NCBI RefSeq assembly: GCF_000426745.1
Contig: NZ_AUFY01000003.1
Location: 62,001-126,000, forward strand
Source: Veillonella montpellierensis DSM 17217
Lineage (GTDB): Bacteria; Bacillota; Negativicutes; Veillonellales; Veillonellaceae
Direction: 5' to 3'
DNA: 64,000 nt
Shown here: positions 7,727-15,598 of the stretch, in pieces
How the letters are laid out: the number at the start of each line of letters is the position of its first letter
Numbering within the stretch: the first letter of the stretch is position 1
Notes under the pieces: generated by a model
Databases searched by the model: none
What the model saw: the letters and a program-made list of their open reading frames with translations, nothing else
Told to the model about the DNA's origin: nothing
Program-made: the position numbers and the translations under genes

Positions 7727-9124
7727 TTATTTTTTTCCTAAAGATTTTTGGAATACTTGTGTAGCATTTTGTTCAAAGAAGTTTAACGCTACTTCTGGGA
7801 ATAATGCATAGGATAATACATCTTCTTCAGAGAAATCAACAAAACCTTTTTCACTTAATTCTGCACGATATTTATCCATTTCATTTGGAATATCTGCAGG
7901 GCTATAAGGTACAATTTTTTCATCGCCCAAGATTTTTTTCTGAATTTCTTCAGAAATAGCTGCTGGCAAATGTCCATATTTACCACGTACTAAGTCTTTT
8001 ACTTCGTTAGGAGTTGCAGTATAACGATCCATACCATTAGCAGCAAAGTTTACGTTCATCATAGCCATAGTACCAACAATTTGACTAGTTGGAGTTACCA
8101 ATGGAGGATATCCTAAATCAGCACGAACACGAGGCATTTCATCCATAACATCGAAGAATTTATCAGCCATACCCATTTCTTTTAATTGATTTTGAGTATT
8201 GGATAACATACCACCAGGAATTTGATAACGACGAACTTCTGGTAATACTTCATGAGCAGCTTTAATGCCAAATTCATCTTCAATTTCTTTACGCACATTA
8301 CGGAAATGTTCTACCAATGGACGTAATTTATCTAAATCTAAACCTGTATCGTATTCAGTACCTTTAAACATTTCAACAATACTTTCTGTAGCTGGTTGAG
8401 ATGTTGCATGACCAAATGGGCTTAATGCAGTATCAATAATATCAACACCAGCTTCAACAGCTTTTAGATAAGTAGCACTAGCTAATCCGCAAGTGAAATG
8501 ACTGTGTAAGTCAATAGGAGTTTTATCACCAAGCACTTTTTTCAAATCTTGAGTTAACGAGTAAGCATCGTAAGGAGCTAATAACCCAGACATATCTTTA
8601 ATGCAAAGAGAGTCAATGCCCATTTCTTTTAATGTTTTCGCTACATCAACGAACATTTCATTCGTATGAACTGGAGAAATAGTATATACCATTGTGCCTT
8701 GTACATGAACACCATATTTATTACAAGCTTCAATAGCTGCTTTCATATTTTCTGGGTCATTTAATGCATCAAATACACGAATACGATCAATACCATTTTC
8801 TTTTGCTTTTTTAACAAATGCATCTACTACATCGCCTGCATAATGTTTATAGCCCAATAAATTTTGGCCACGAAGCAACATTTGTAATGGTGTATTTTTA
8901 ACGTGTGCTTTTAAAGTACGAAGACGTTCCCATGGATCTTCATTCAAGAAACGCAAGCAACTGTCAAATGTAGCACCGCCCCAGCATTCAAGAGCATCAT
9001 AACCAACTTCGTCCAATTGTTCTAATACTGGTAACATTTGACCAATACGCATACGAGTCGCTAAAATGGATTGATGACCATCACGAAGAACGGTTTCCAT
9101 AATTCTTACTTTTTTCTTACTCAT
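7727..9124 (-). CDS. oadA: Oxaloacetate decarboxylase alpha / transcarboxylase 5S-type carboxyltransferase without biotin domain
   Basis: The 465-residue protein is the carboxyltransferase domain of the OadA, pyruvate carboxylase B and transcarboxylase 5S group. The metal and active-site motifs are present: ETVLRDGHQS with the metal Asp, SLCIKDMSG with the lysine that is carbamylated in homologues, and DLHSHFT with the two metal His. The conserved C-terminal PYPP-like domain follows. It ends at 465 residues, so the biotin-carrier domain with its MKM lysine, found in full OadA of about 600 residues, is absent. The carrier must be a separate protein. A decarboxylase or transcarboxylase role in lactate/succinate fermentation is inferred. 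The gene stands alone between two terminators; GGAGGAG precedes the ATG. Confidence 0.88.
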   Translation of the reverse strand: MSKKKVRIMETVLRDGHQSILATRMRIGQMLPVLEQLDEVGYDALECWGGATFDSCLRFLNEDPWERLRTLKAHVKNTPLQMLLRGQNLLGYKHYAGDVVDAFVKKAKENGIDRIRVFDALNDPENMKAAIEACNKYGVHVQGTMVYTISPVHTNEMFVDVAKTLKEMGIDSLCIKDMSGLLAPYDAYSLTQDLKKVLGDKTPIDLHSHFTCGLASATYLKAVEAGVDIIDTALSPFGHATSQPATESIVEMFKGTEYDTGLDLDKLRPLVEHFRNVRKEIEDEFGIKAAHEVLPEVRRYQIPGGMLSNTQNQLKEMGMADKFFDVMDEMPRVRADLGYPPLVTPTSQIVGTMAMMNVNFAANGMDRYTATPNEVKDLVRGKYGHLPAAISEEIQKKILGDEKIVPYSPADIPNEMDKYRAELSEKGFVDFSEEDVLSYALFPEVALNFFEQNATQVFQKSLGKK

Positions 9125-9205
9125 AATTCTTCTCCTCCACTGATAAAGTGCAATTAAAATATCCTCTAAACTATTTCAATATATCTATGCACTTTAGATT
9201 TGTAT

Positions 9206-9232
9206 CGATAGTTAACCTTTTGTTAACCTTTC
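9206..9232 (-). repeat. Direct GTTAACCTTT repeats in the oadA leader
   Basis: GTTAACCTTT occurs at 9211-9220 and again at 9222-9231, each containing the palindrome GTTAAC. The pair lies about 90 bases upstream of the oadA start, between the candidate promoter and the gene, and could be an operator. On the transcribed strand a three-codon frame (ATG AAA GGT TAA) ends in the repeat. Confidence 0.4.
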
Positions 9233-9276
9233 ATAAATGTGACCTCATGAAAGATTTCTCTTCTCGATATACATAT

Positions 9277-9305
9277 ATTACACTACTTATAAAATTCTTT
9301 GTCAA
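9277..9305 (-). promoter_or_regulatory. Candidate sigma-70 type promoter of the oadA-like gene
   Basis: Read on the minus strand: TTGACA (9305-9300), a 17-base spacer and TGTAAT (9282-9277). It leaves a leader of about 145 bases before the ATG at 9124. The remaining intergenic sequence up to 9522 shows no gene. Confidence 0.55.
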
Positions 9306-9522
9306 CATGTTTTCTATGCGAATTAATCATGATAGTGTGTTTTTTATCGTTCTACTATCAACTCTATCCATTTAATGCCTACAAAATATAGTGATATCTC
9401 AATTTTATTAACTATCTCTTTTAGTCATAACATTTCTCTTGATTTATACTATACCGAAATATATCAATCTAATACATTCAAAATTATGGTATAAATATTA
9501 TATAGCACTTAACTTTGTATAT

Positions 9523-9568
9523 AAAAAGCATTAATGATAAAATTAATCTTTTATCATTAATGCTTTTT
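9523..9568 (-). terminator. Strong terminator of the envelope operon
   Basis: Perfect 20-bp stem (9523-9542 pairs with 9549-9568, core GCATTAATGATAAAA) with a 6-nt loop and T-run on either strand. It lies 4 bases past the last gene of the operon. Confidence 0.85.
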
Positions 9569-9571
9569 TAT

Positions 9572-9889
9572 TTATTTAACCTTTTTAGGTGCTGTTTCCA
9601 ATAGGATATGTTTTCCATTTCGCTTCACTTGGATAGAAAAATCCCCTTCACCCTCACGAAAGTACTCCATTTTAATATCTAATAACATTTTACCAATTTG
9701 TGTTTTTACCTTATCTGTTAAAAATTCTTGATAAAAAGACTCTTGCGTCTGTACTAGTGATTGGTGAAATTTAGGTTTATTTCTGATTGCGTCTTTTTCC
9801 AACATAATTGTTTCAAAATTATCTTCTTCTACAATATTTTTTAACATATCTGTATCAGATAAACCTTTTTGTATTTTAAATTTACCCAT
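9572..9889 (-). CDS. Conserved-looking small protein of unknown function, last gene of envelope operon
   Basis: I do not recognise a family. The protein has 105 residues when started at the ATG at 9889, which has GGAG eight bases upstream; an in-frame GTG nine bases earlier overlaps that site and is unlikely. It has no signal peptide or membrane segment, so it should be cytoplasmic. It is charged and predicted mostly helical in the first 80 residues, then ends in alternating beta-like residues (FSIQVKRNGKHILLE) and a lysine-rich tail. It follows the anchored repeat protein by 49 bases and precedes the operon terminator, so it probably shares that operon's transcript. Confidence 0.7.
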   Translation of the reverse strand: MGKFKIQKGLSDTDMLKNIVEEDNFETIMLEKDAIRNKPKFHQSLVQTQESFYQEFLTDKVKTQIGKMLLDIKMEYFREGEGDFSIQVKRNGKHILLETAPKKVK

Positions 9890-9938
9890 ATTACTCACTC
9901 CTAAACATTTTCAATCTGAGTATATAGCTTCTATATAT

Positions 9939-10874
9939 TTATTTTTTCTTTTTTTCTGTTGTATCAGTATCATCTGTTGCTTTAACTGTGTTATCGCTAC
10001 CATTTTCCATAATTTTTTTCACTTCTGACATGGTCACTTCCGATAAAGTAACTGGTGTTTTATAACTAAAGACAGTCGTAAAGCCAACACCCAATTTTCC
10101 TTCGCTAACGGAAATCGCATTGTCATCCTTATCAACTTTAGCAATATAAATATGTTTAGCTTTATCAACACCTATCAAACGGTATCGTCCATTTGGATTA
10201 ATAACTCGCCATCCACCTTCAACACCATCAAACATAAATACATCGCCTGTGCGAACATTATCGTAGAAGAAATTATCTTTATCGTAAAATACAGCTATAC
10301 GCCCTATATTAGAAGCTTGCATATAAACACGACGTGTATCATAATTGGCATCTGTACGATAAATTCTGTACACATTGTCGCTTATCTTCAATTTCATATA
10401 CACAACATTAGTTGCTGTTGAATAGGCTACATCGACAATTTTACTACTTCTAGGGGCATCTTCAATTTCTGTATCCACCTCATGTTCTGGATTCGATGGA
10501 TCAAGTCTAGCTAATACAACTTCATCTTTTTCTCCACCATATAACCCCATAATAGCTAATGCTCTATCTGGCATCCATTCAAAATAACTAATAGAACGTC
10601 CCTTTAGATCGATGTCAATTGGAGTATCCTCACCGGATTTGTAAATTTTGAGCGATTCCTCTGTGACAACTGCCATATATTGATGATCATGAGATACATA
10701 TTTATGACCACTTTTTATATCAGGAAAATCGCCTTGTTCTAAATCTTCATCAGTACTGCTAACACTAAATTCTGTTGTTGGTGCGAAAACAACTTGATCT
10801 AAATAGTAATATAAGCCACCTTGTAGAAGTATACCCACTACAAAACAACTTAACACTTTATTAAATGGTTTCAT
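9939..10874 (-). CDS. Membrane-anchored repeat protein of unknown function
   Basis: The 311-residue protein has one N-terminal membrane segment (CFVVGILLQGGLYYYL) and no lipobox, so it is probably anchored with its bulk outside the cytoplasmic membrane. The rest alternates short beta-like strands and turns (HQYMAVVTEESLKIY, NVVYMKLKISDNVYRIY, NGRYRLIGVDKAKHIYIAKV), which suggests a beta-propeller-like domain, though I cannot name a family. The last 30 residues are polar and end in four lysines. AGGAGG precedes the ATG, and only 8 bases separate it from the NAGPA gene, so the two are cotranscribed. An envelope role alongside the glycan enzymes is inference from context. Confidence 0.75.
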   Translation of the reverse strand: MKPFNKVLSCFVVGILLQGGLYYYLDQVVFAPTTEFSVSSTDEDLEQGDFPDIKSGHKYVSHDHQYMAVVTEESLKIYKSGEDTPIDIDLKGRSISYFEWMPDRALAIMGLYGGEKDEVVLARLDPSNPEHEVDTEIEDAPRSSKIVDVAYSTATNVVYMKLKISDNVYRIYRTDANYDTRRVYMQASNIGRIAVFYDKDNFFYDNVRTGDVFMFDGVEGGWRVINPNGRYRLIGVDKAKHIYIAKVDKDDNAISVSEGKLGVGFTTVFSYKTPVTLSEVTMSEVKKIMENGSDNTVKATDDTDTTEKKKK

Positions 10875-10882
10875 AGTACCTC

Positions 10883-11830
10883 CTATTTTACAATAAATGC
10901 TGTGGGAATCATACGCTCACCTAGTAAATCAGCTGGTTTATTTACTACTTTCCCATTATAATACAAAGTCGTACTCGAACCACCATCTAAATTAGCTGCA
11001 ATATAACAGCCTTTTTCGTATAAAATATCCTGCACATCTCGCAAGGTAGCGCCAATAGAATATCCTGGTTGGCGACCATCAATAACTAAAAATAAAACCG
11101 TACCATCTTTCTTCTGACCAATAGCTGTTCTAGGCCCAACGCCCCAGCCACCATCACCATCTGTAATCATCTTCTTACCATTTACAATCAATGGGGGGCC
11201 AAAAGTAATACCTTCTTTCGCCTTCATATCAGCTAATTCTGTTTTATTATAATTACCGGCAATTAAATTACCCGATTTAGAAAAGCCTACAAAATCTACG
11301 GGCTCATCAGGTCCCACATCTTTACCAATAATATAATTCCCATCGTTTAAAATGAATCCATACGGTAATCGTCCTGTTCCAGTCCCATTAGGATCATGAA
11401 AGCCACCGCCATTAATAGCTGCTACAGCCCCATTCATCTTAGCAATGTTACTCGTTGTATCTCCTTTTTCCTCTATATTAGCTGCAGTAGCTACTTGAAT
11501 TCTCTTTGGATTAGGTATTTCTAAAATATAGCCTACAAATCGATTAGAGTCTATTTTTTGTAAATTTAATGTATTATCTTCTTTCACATCAAACTTAAAT
11601 AAATCTTGATTTTTAACAGTACCTACAGTACCTAAGATTTTTTGTAACTGACTTTCATCAAAAAGCCAGGTAATATAAAATGGATGTCGCGACTGTAAAA
11701 TAGCCCCTACTACGGCGCGTTTAACATTATTAAATGGTCCTAAAAGAATCACAAATGGTGCACTAATAATTGTGAATATGCACACGCTAATAATAAATTT
11801 AACCCATGTTTTTTTTAAAAATGATTTCAT
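10883..11830 (-). CDS. Membrane-anchored NAGPA-domain phosphodiester glycosidase family protein
   Basis: The 315-residue protein has one N-terminal membrane segment (residues about 10-32) and an extracytoplasmic NAGPA (phosphodiester glycosidase) domain. The diagnostic blocks are AAINGGGFHDPNG, GVGPRTAIGQ, LFLVIDGRQPGYSIG and NLDGGSSTTLYYNG. Family members uncap phosphodiester-linked sugars or act in exopolysaccharide and cell-surface glycan processing; the exact substrate in bacteria is mostly unknown. AGAGG precedes the ATG. It is the second gene of the operon, 31 bases after the deacetylase lipoprotein, which suggests both act on the same surface glycan. Confidence 0.87.
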   Translation of the reverse strand: MKSFLKKTWVKFIISVCIFTIISAPFVILLGPFNNVKRAVVGAILQSRHPFYITWLFDESQLQKILGTVGTVKNQDLFKFDVKEDNTLNLQKIDSNRFVGYILEIPNPKRIQVATAANIEEKGDTTSNIAKMNGAVAAINGGGFHDPNGTGTGRLPYGFILNDGNYIIGKDVGPDEPVDFVGFSKSGNLIAGNYNKTELADMKAKEGITFGPPLIVNGKKMITDGDGGWGVGPRTAIGQKKDGTVLFLVIDGRQPGYSIGATLRDVQDILYEKGCYIAANLDGGSSTTLYYNGKVVNKPADLLGERMIPTAFIVK

Positions 11831-11861
11831 ATTAACCTCTACTACTGTTACATGATAGATA

Positions 11862-12668
11862 TTATAAATTAGAGTAATGTTCTGTACTTAATCGCTCTTC
11901 GAAATGTTTAATATCAACGGCATTACCAATCCAAACTCTATTTAATGTATATGGATCATCTCCTGTATGAACCCATCCAGAATTCATTGTCACTGCCATA
12001 GTAATACCTGCAGTTTTGGCCGCTTCACGGGAATCTTCGTTCATATCTCCATAAGGAAAACAAAACCAATGATTATCTATAATTCCTAATTCTGAGGCTA
12101 ATTTAGTTTGTCCTCTTTCTATATTAGCAATTTGCTCTTTTTTAGATAGGTCGCCCATACTTATATGTTGAAATCCATGATTAGAAATAGTCATGCCACC
12201 AGATTTCATTTCTCTAAGTTGATCCCATGTTAAACGAGTACCCACATCACCAGGATTTACAAATATCGTCGCTTGTAGTCCCAATTCTTTTAATACAGGA
12301 TACACAATGCTATATGTATCCGCATACCCATCATCAAAATTCAAAACAACAGGTTTTACTGGAACTGGTGTACCATGCATAACAAAATCATAGAGTTGTT
12401 CCATAGAAATAGTATGATATCCGTTATCTTTCAAAAATTTCATTTGTTCTTTGAATAAGTCTTCACGAATTACCGCATCATTATTTACATCATTACCAAT
12501 TTTATGATACATAAGAACAGGAATTCCTTTAGGAACTTCTGTAGGCACCTTAGATTGCTGCGATTCTACTTCTTTTACAGGTGTTGTTTGTCCTGTTTTT
12601 TCAAAGAAGCAGCCGCTTGTAATAACCATACATATAAGTACTAAGATTATTCCATATAAACGCTTCAT
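11862..12668 (-). CDS. Polysaccharide deacetylase lipoprotein (NodB domain)
   Basis: The 268-residue protein has a lipoprotein signal peptide with lipobox TSGC and lipidated Cys20. It is followed by a carbohydrate esterase 4/NodB domain: IPVLMYHKIG, VLNFDDGYADTY with the metal/catalytic Asp pair, SNHGFQHIS with a metal His, and FCFPYGDMN. These proteins remove N-acetyl groups from poly-N-acetylglucosamine or peptidoglycan-type sugars at the cell surface; it resembles the deacetylase domain of PgaB/IcaB. No pgaC-type synthase is adjacent. It is the first gene of a four-gene operon and has AAGGAG before the ATG. The substrate is inference. Confidence 0.9.
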   Translation of the reverse strand: MKRLYGIILVLICMVITSGCFFEKTGQTTPVKEVESQQSKVPTEVPKGIPVLMYHKIGNDVNNDAVIREDLFKEQMKFLKDNGYHTISMEQLYDFVMHGTPVPVKPVVLNFDDGYADTYSIVYPVLKELGLQATIFVNPGDVGTRLTWDQLREMKSGGMTISNHGFQHISMGDLSKKEQIANIERGQTKLASELGIIDNHWFCFPYGDMNEDSREAAKTAGITMAVTMNSGWVHTGDDPYTLNRVWIGNAVDIKHFEERLSTEHYSNL

Positions 12669-13320
12669 GACTCTCTCCTTATATTAGTTTGGTACATAAG
12701 AATATACTATCAACACGCTCGTAATTTTGAATATCTTTTATTTTATCATTTTTTTTAAAAATAATCAGTAATAAATTCTAATGCTATCATATATACTATA
12801 TATATGATGATATTTATTATTGCCTATAAAAATTATAAATTACATGACTCGACACAACTCCAATATTTTTACTCTTCTTTATATACTATTTTATATACTA
12901 TATTTTCATAAAAATAATCACGCATACAGTACTACTGTATAGTACTACTGTATAGTGCTCCTAATCAATCATCCTATTACGATAAGATATTCTATCGCAT
13001 ACATCTTCCTAATGACTTCAATTTCTATTTCTACTCGTCTATTTATAGATACAAAATATAGATCATAAATTTACTAAATTAAGATAGGAAATAAATCATT
13101 TTATATTTTTATAATGTTATAATATATAATACAGTGTTAACATAAGCAACATATTATATGTCATCTTCACTCATGAAAGATGATAGGTGACAACAGATAG
13201 TTTATTTAATCTAAACAAGACCATTCCTATCTACTACTTCTAATGAACAAAATAATATGATGTTACATTACTTTTCATTACACTAAAAAACATGTATTAA
13301 CGATAAGGAGTATGTAAGCT
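12669..13320. other. Divergent 650-base gene-free region with a 13-bp tandem repeat
   Basis: Very AT-rich. AGTACTACTGTAT is repeated twice in tandem at 12928-12953. I see no open frame with a ribosome binding site and no strong hairpin. It should contain the promoters of the envelope operon and of the nitrilase gene. Confidence 0.5.
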
Positions 13321-14112
13321 ATGAAAAAAAGTATTGCTGTGGTTCAAATGAATGTACATGTAAAAGATACAGAGTATAATTATAAAAATGCATTATGCTT
13401 ATTACAACAAGCCGCACAATTACAACCAGATATTATTGTACTTCCAGAAACGTGGAATACAGGATTTTATCCATCAAAAGATTTGTTACAATTAGCTGAC
13501 ACCAACGGCGAACACACAAAAGATATGCTAGGAAATTTTGCTCACAAATATAATGTTAATATATTAGGTGGATCCGTAACTACTAATTATAACGGACAAA
13601 TATATAATACCTCCTATGCATTTAATCGCGCTGGCGATGTTGTTGGTACCTACAATAAAATTCACTGCTTTACACCAGCAAAAGAAGATCTATATTTTAA
13701 AGGCGGCGAAAAAATAAGTAAATTCTATTTTGATGGAATCCCTTGTAGTATGGTAACATGTTACGACATTCGTTTTCCTGAACTTGTCAGGATGGCGGCT
13801 TTACAAGACATTCATGTTCTATTCATTCCCGCCCAATGGCCTACTATGCGACTTAATCATTGGATTACCCTTTCTACTGCTAGAGCTATTGAAAATCAAT
13901 TATATGTATGTGCTGTTAATGGTTGTGGAAAAATCGGAAAAGCCCAATGTGCCGGTAACTCACTACTAATTGATCCATGGGGCAAAGAACTGCTTCATTT
14001 AGAAGATCATGAAGCTATTGCTCTAACTACTATTGATATAGATATAATTAATGATATTCGTTCCAAAATCAATATTTTTAACGATAGAAAACCTTACTTG
14101 TATAAATTATAA
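13321..14112 (+). CDS. Nitrilase-superfamily carbon-nitrogen hydrolase
   Basis: The 263-residue protein is a single-domain amidase of the nitrilase superfamily. The Glu-Lys-Cys triad is visible: glutamate in IIVLPETWNTGF, lysine in GTYNKIHCF, and nucleophile Cys147 in TCYDIRFPE. The LSTARAIENQ block is also typical. Closest in style are Nit2/omega-amidase-like and YafV-like enzymes that hydrolyse alpha-ketoglutaramate or similar amides, but the substrate cannot be fixed by sequence alone. AAGGAG precedes the ATG. It stands alone and converges on the YeiH gene with a shared terminator. Confidence 0.87.
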   Translation: MKKSIAVVQMNVHVKDTEYNYKNALCLLQQAAQLQPDIIVLPETWNTGFYPSKDLLQLADTNGEHTKDMLGNFAHKYNVNILGGSVTTNYNGQIYNTSYAFNRAGDVVGTYNKIHCFTPAKEDLYFKGGEKISKFYFDGIPCSMVTCYDIRFPELVRMAALQDIHVLFIPAQWPTMRLNHWITLSTARAIENQLYVCAVNGCGKIGKAQCAGNSLLIDPWGKELLHLEDHEAIALTTIDIDIINDIRSKINIFNDRKPYLYKL

Positions 14113-14265
14113 TTTCCCATACTATACTGATATAATGTGAAAATTATTATACTACAGATAACCTACTGTCTGTCCATTAGATAATTTACTAGACAAACTG
14201 TATCTGCCTAGTAAATAATTTAGCAGGTTGATTTTCATAGAATCGCAAAGATCTAACGATATACA

Positions 14266-14303
14266 AAAAGCCTACAGAGAATAATTATTCTCTGTAGGCT
14301 TTT
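14266..14303. terminator. Bidirectional terminator, perfect palindrome
   Basis: CCTACAGAGAATAA (14271-14284) is followed directly by its exact complement, extended by AAAAG and CTTTT on the outside. It separates the converging nitrilase and YeiH genes. Confidence 0.85.
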
Positions 14304-14344
14304 CCTACTTAACTACATGGAGGAATTAGTTTCTATCATACGAA

Positions 14345-15373
14345 TTACCACATACCAATTAAATGTTGTACATAAATACTAACGATAGAAATAGCTATCC
14401 AGCAACAAGCACCTAAAAGTAACGCACGTCCACCACTTTTAATTAACTTAAGAATATCAGTATTCAAACCAATTGCCATCATAGCCATAACAATCATAAA
14501 TTTAGATAACTCTTTCAAAGGTGCAAAAAATTCAGCACTAACTCCTGATGCCATGCATACAGTAGTAATTAAAGAAGCGATCACAAAATATAAAATAAAG
14601 TGTGGAAAGATTTTTCTAACACTAACTTCTTCGTCACTTTCCGATTGATTACGTTTTGCTTTATATACTTCATAAGCACCAAGACATAATGTAATAGGAA
14701 TAATAGCTAATGTACGTGTTAGTTTAACAATAGTTGCATATTCAAGCGCATTTGAACCAGGATGCATTTCATCCCAGATAGCTGCTGTGGCTGTTACCGA
14801 CGATGTATCATTAACAGCTGTACCAGCAAACAAACCAAATCCCGCATTAGTAAATCCTAAAAAATCACCTAAATTAGGGAATACAAACGCAGCTACTACA
14901 TTGAAAAAGAATACTACTGAAATTGCTTGTGCAATCTGTTCTGTATCTGCTTTAATAACAGGTGCTGTTGCAGCAATGGCAGAACCACCACAAATTGAGG
15001 AGCCTACACCAATTAATACAGCAGATTTTGTCTCTAAATTCATAACACGATATAAGACAAAAGTAACAATCAAAGAAGTAGAAATCGTAGAAATAATAAC
15101 AGGTAATGAATCATAGCCTACTTTTACAACTTCTGCAATATTCAATCCAAAGCCCAAAAAAATAACCGCATATTGTAGTACTTTTTTTGATACAAAACCA
15201 ATACCTTCGCCTGTCTTACAACGATTTTTATAAAACATAGCAATAATAACACCGAACACAATAGCGAAGATAGGTCCTCCAATTACAGGAAATGCTTTAC
15301 CTAATAACCAGCATGGTATTGCTAAGATAAAGCTAAATAAAATACCCCAACCTTTTGTTGCTAAGAATTTCAT
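14345..15373 (-). CDS. YeiH-family putative anion (sulfate) exporter
   Basis: The 342-residue protein has about ten membrane segments and belongs to the YeiH/UPF0324 family annotated as putative sulfate exporters. Landmarks are VLQYAVIFLGFGLN, VGSSICGGSAIAATAP and TAVNDTSSVTATA, which are highly conserved in the family. The frame opens at 15415, but AAAGGGATGG lies just before the ATG at 15373, giving MKFLATKGWGILFSF, so I use that start. The function is not experimentally firm for most members. It is monocistronic; no LysR regulator, often next to yeiH in other bacteria, is present here. Confidence 0.88.
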   Translation of the reverse strand: MKFLATKGWGILFSFILAIPCWLLGKAFPVIGGPIFAIVFGVIIAMFYKNRCKTGEGIGFVSKKVLQYAVIFLGFGLNIAEVVKVGYDSLPVIISTISTSLIVTFVLYRVMNLETKSAVLIGVGSSICGGSAIAATAPVIKADTEQIAQAISVVFFFNVVAAFVFPNLGDFLGFTNAGFGLFAGTAVNDTSSVTATAAIWDEMHPGSNALEYATIVKLTRTLAIIPITLCLGAYEVYKAKRNQSESDEEVSVRKIFPHFILYFVIASLITTVCMASGVSAEFFAPLKELSKFMIVMAMMAIGLNTDILKLIKSGGRALLLGACCWIAISIVSIYVQHLIGMW

Positions 15374-15502
15374 GATAACCATCCCTTTCATACTGTTATA
15401 AAGACAACCCTCCAATTTGTCTTTATATTCTTAGTGATTTATATTATACGCTTATATAAGTATAAATACTACTACTTATTTTATAAAAATTTATTTTTTA
15501 TA

Positions 15503-15523
15503 GTCCTTATAGATACTAAGGAC
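15503..15523 (-). terminator. Weak hairpin after the large methyltransferase gene
   Basis: GTCCTTA (15503-15509) pairs with TAAGGAC (15517-15523). On the minus strand it is followed by a mixed A/T tract rather than a clean T-run, so termination is uncertain. Confidence 0.35.
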
Positions 15524-15598
15524 AGTTAATTATTTTATATATTCTCTAGTTGCCAATATCTTATAAATATACCTGCAAGTTGTAAAAACAATTTATAT

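Noticed and set aside
9148-9375. 75-codon plus-strand frame in the oadA upstream region
   Set aside because: No ribosome binding site, strongly AT-driven composition, and it overlaps the oadA promoter and leader on the other strand.
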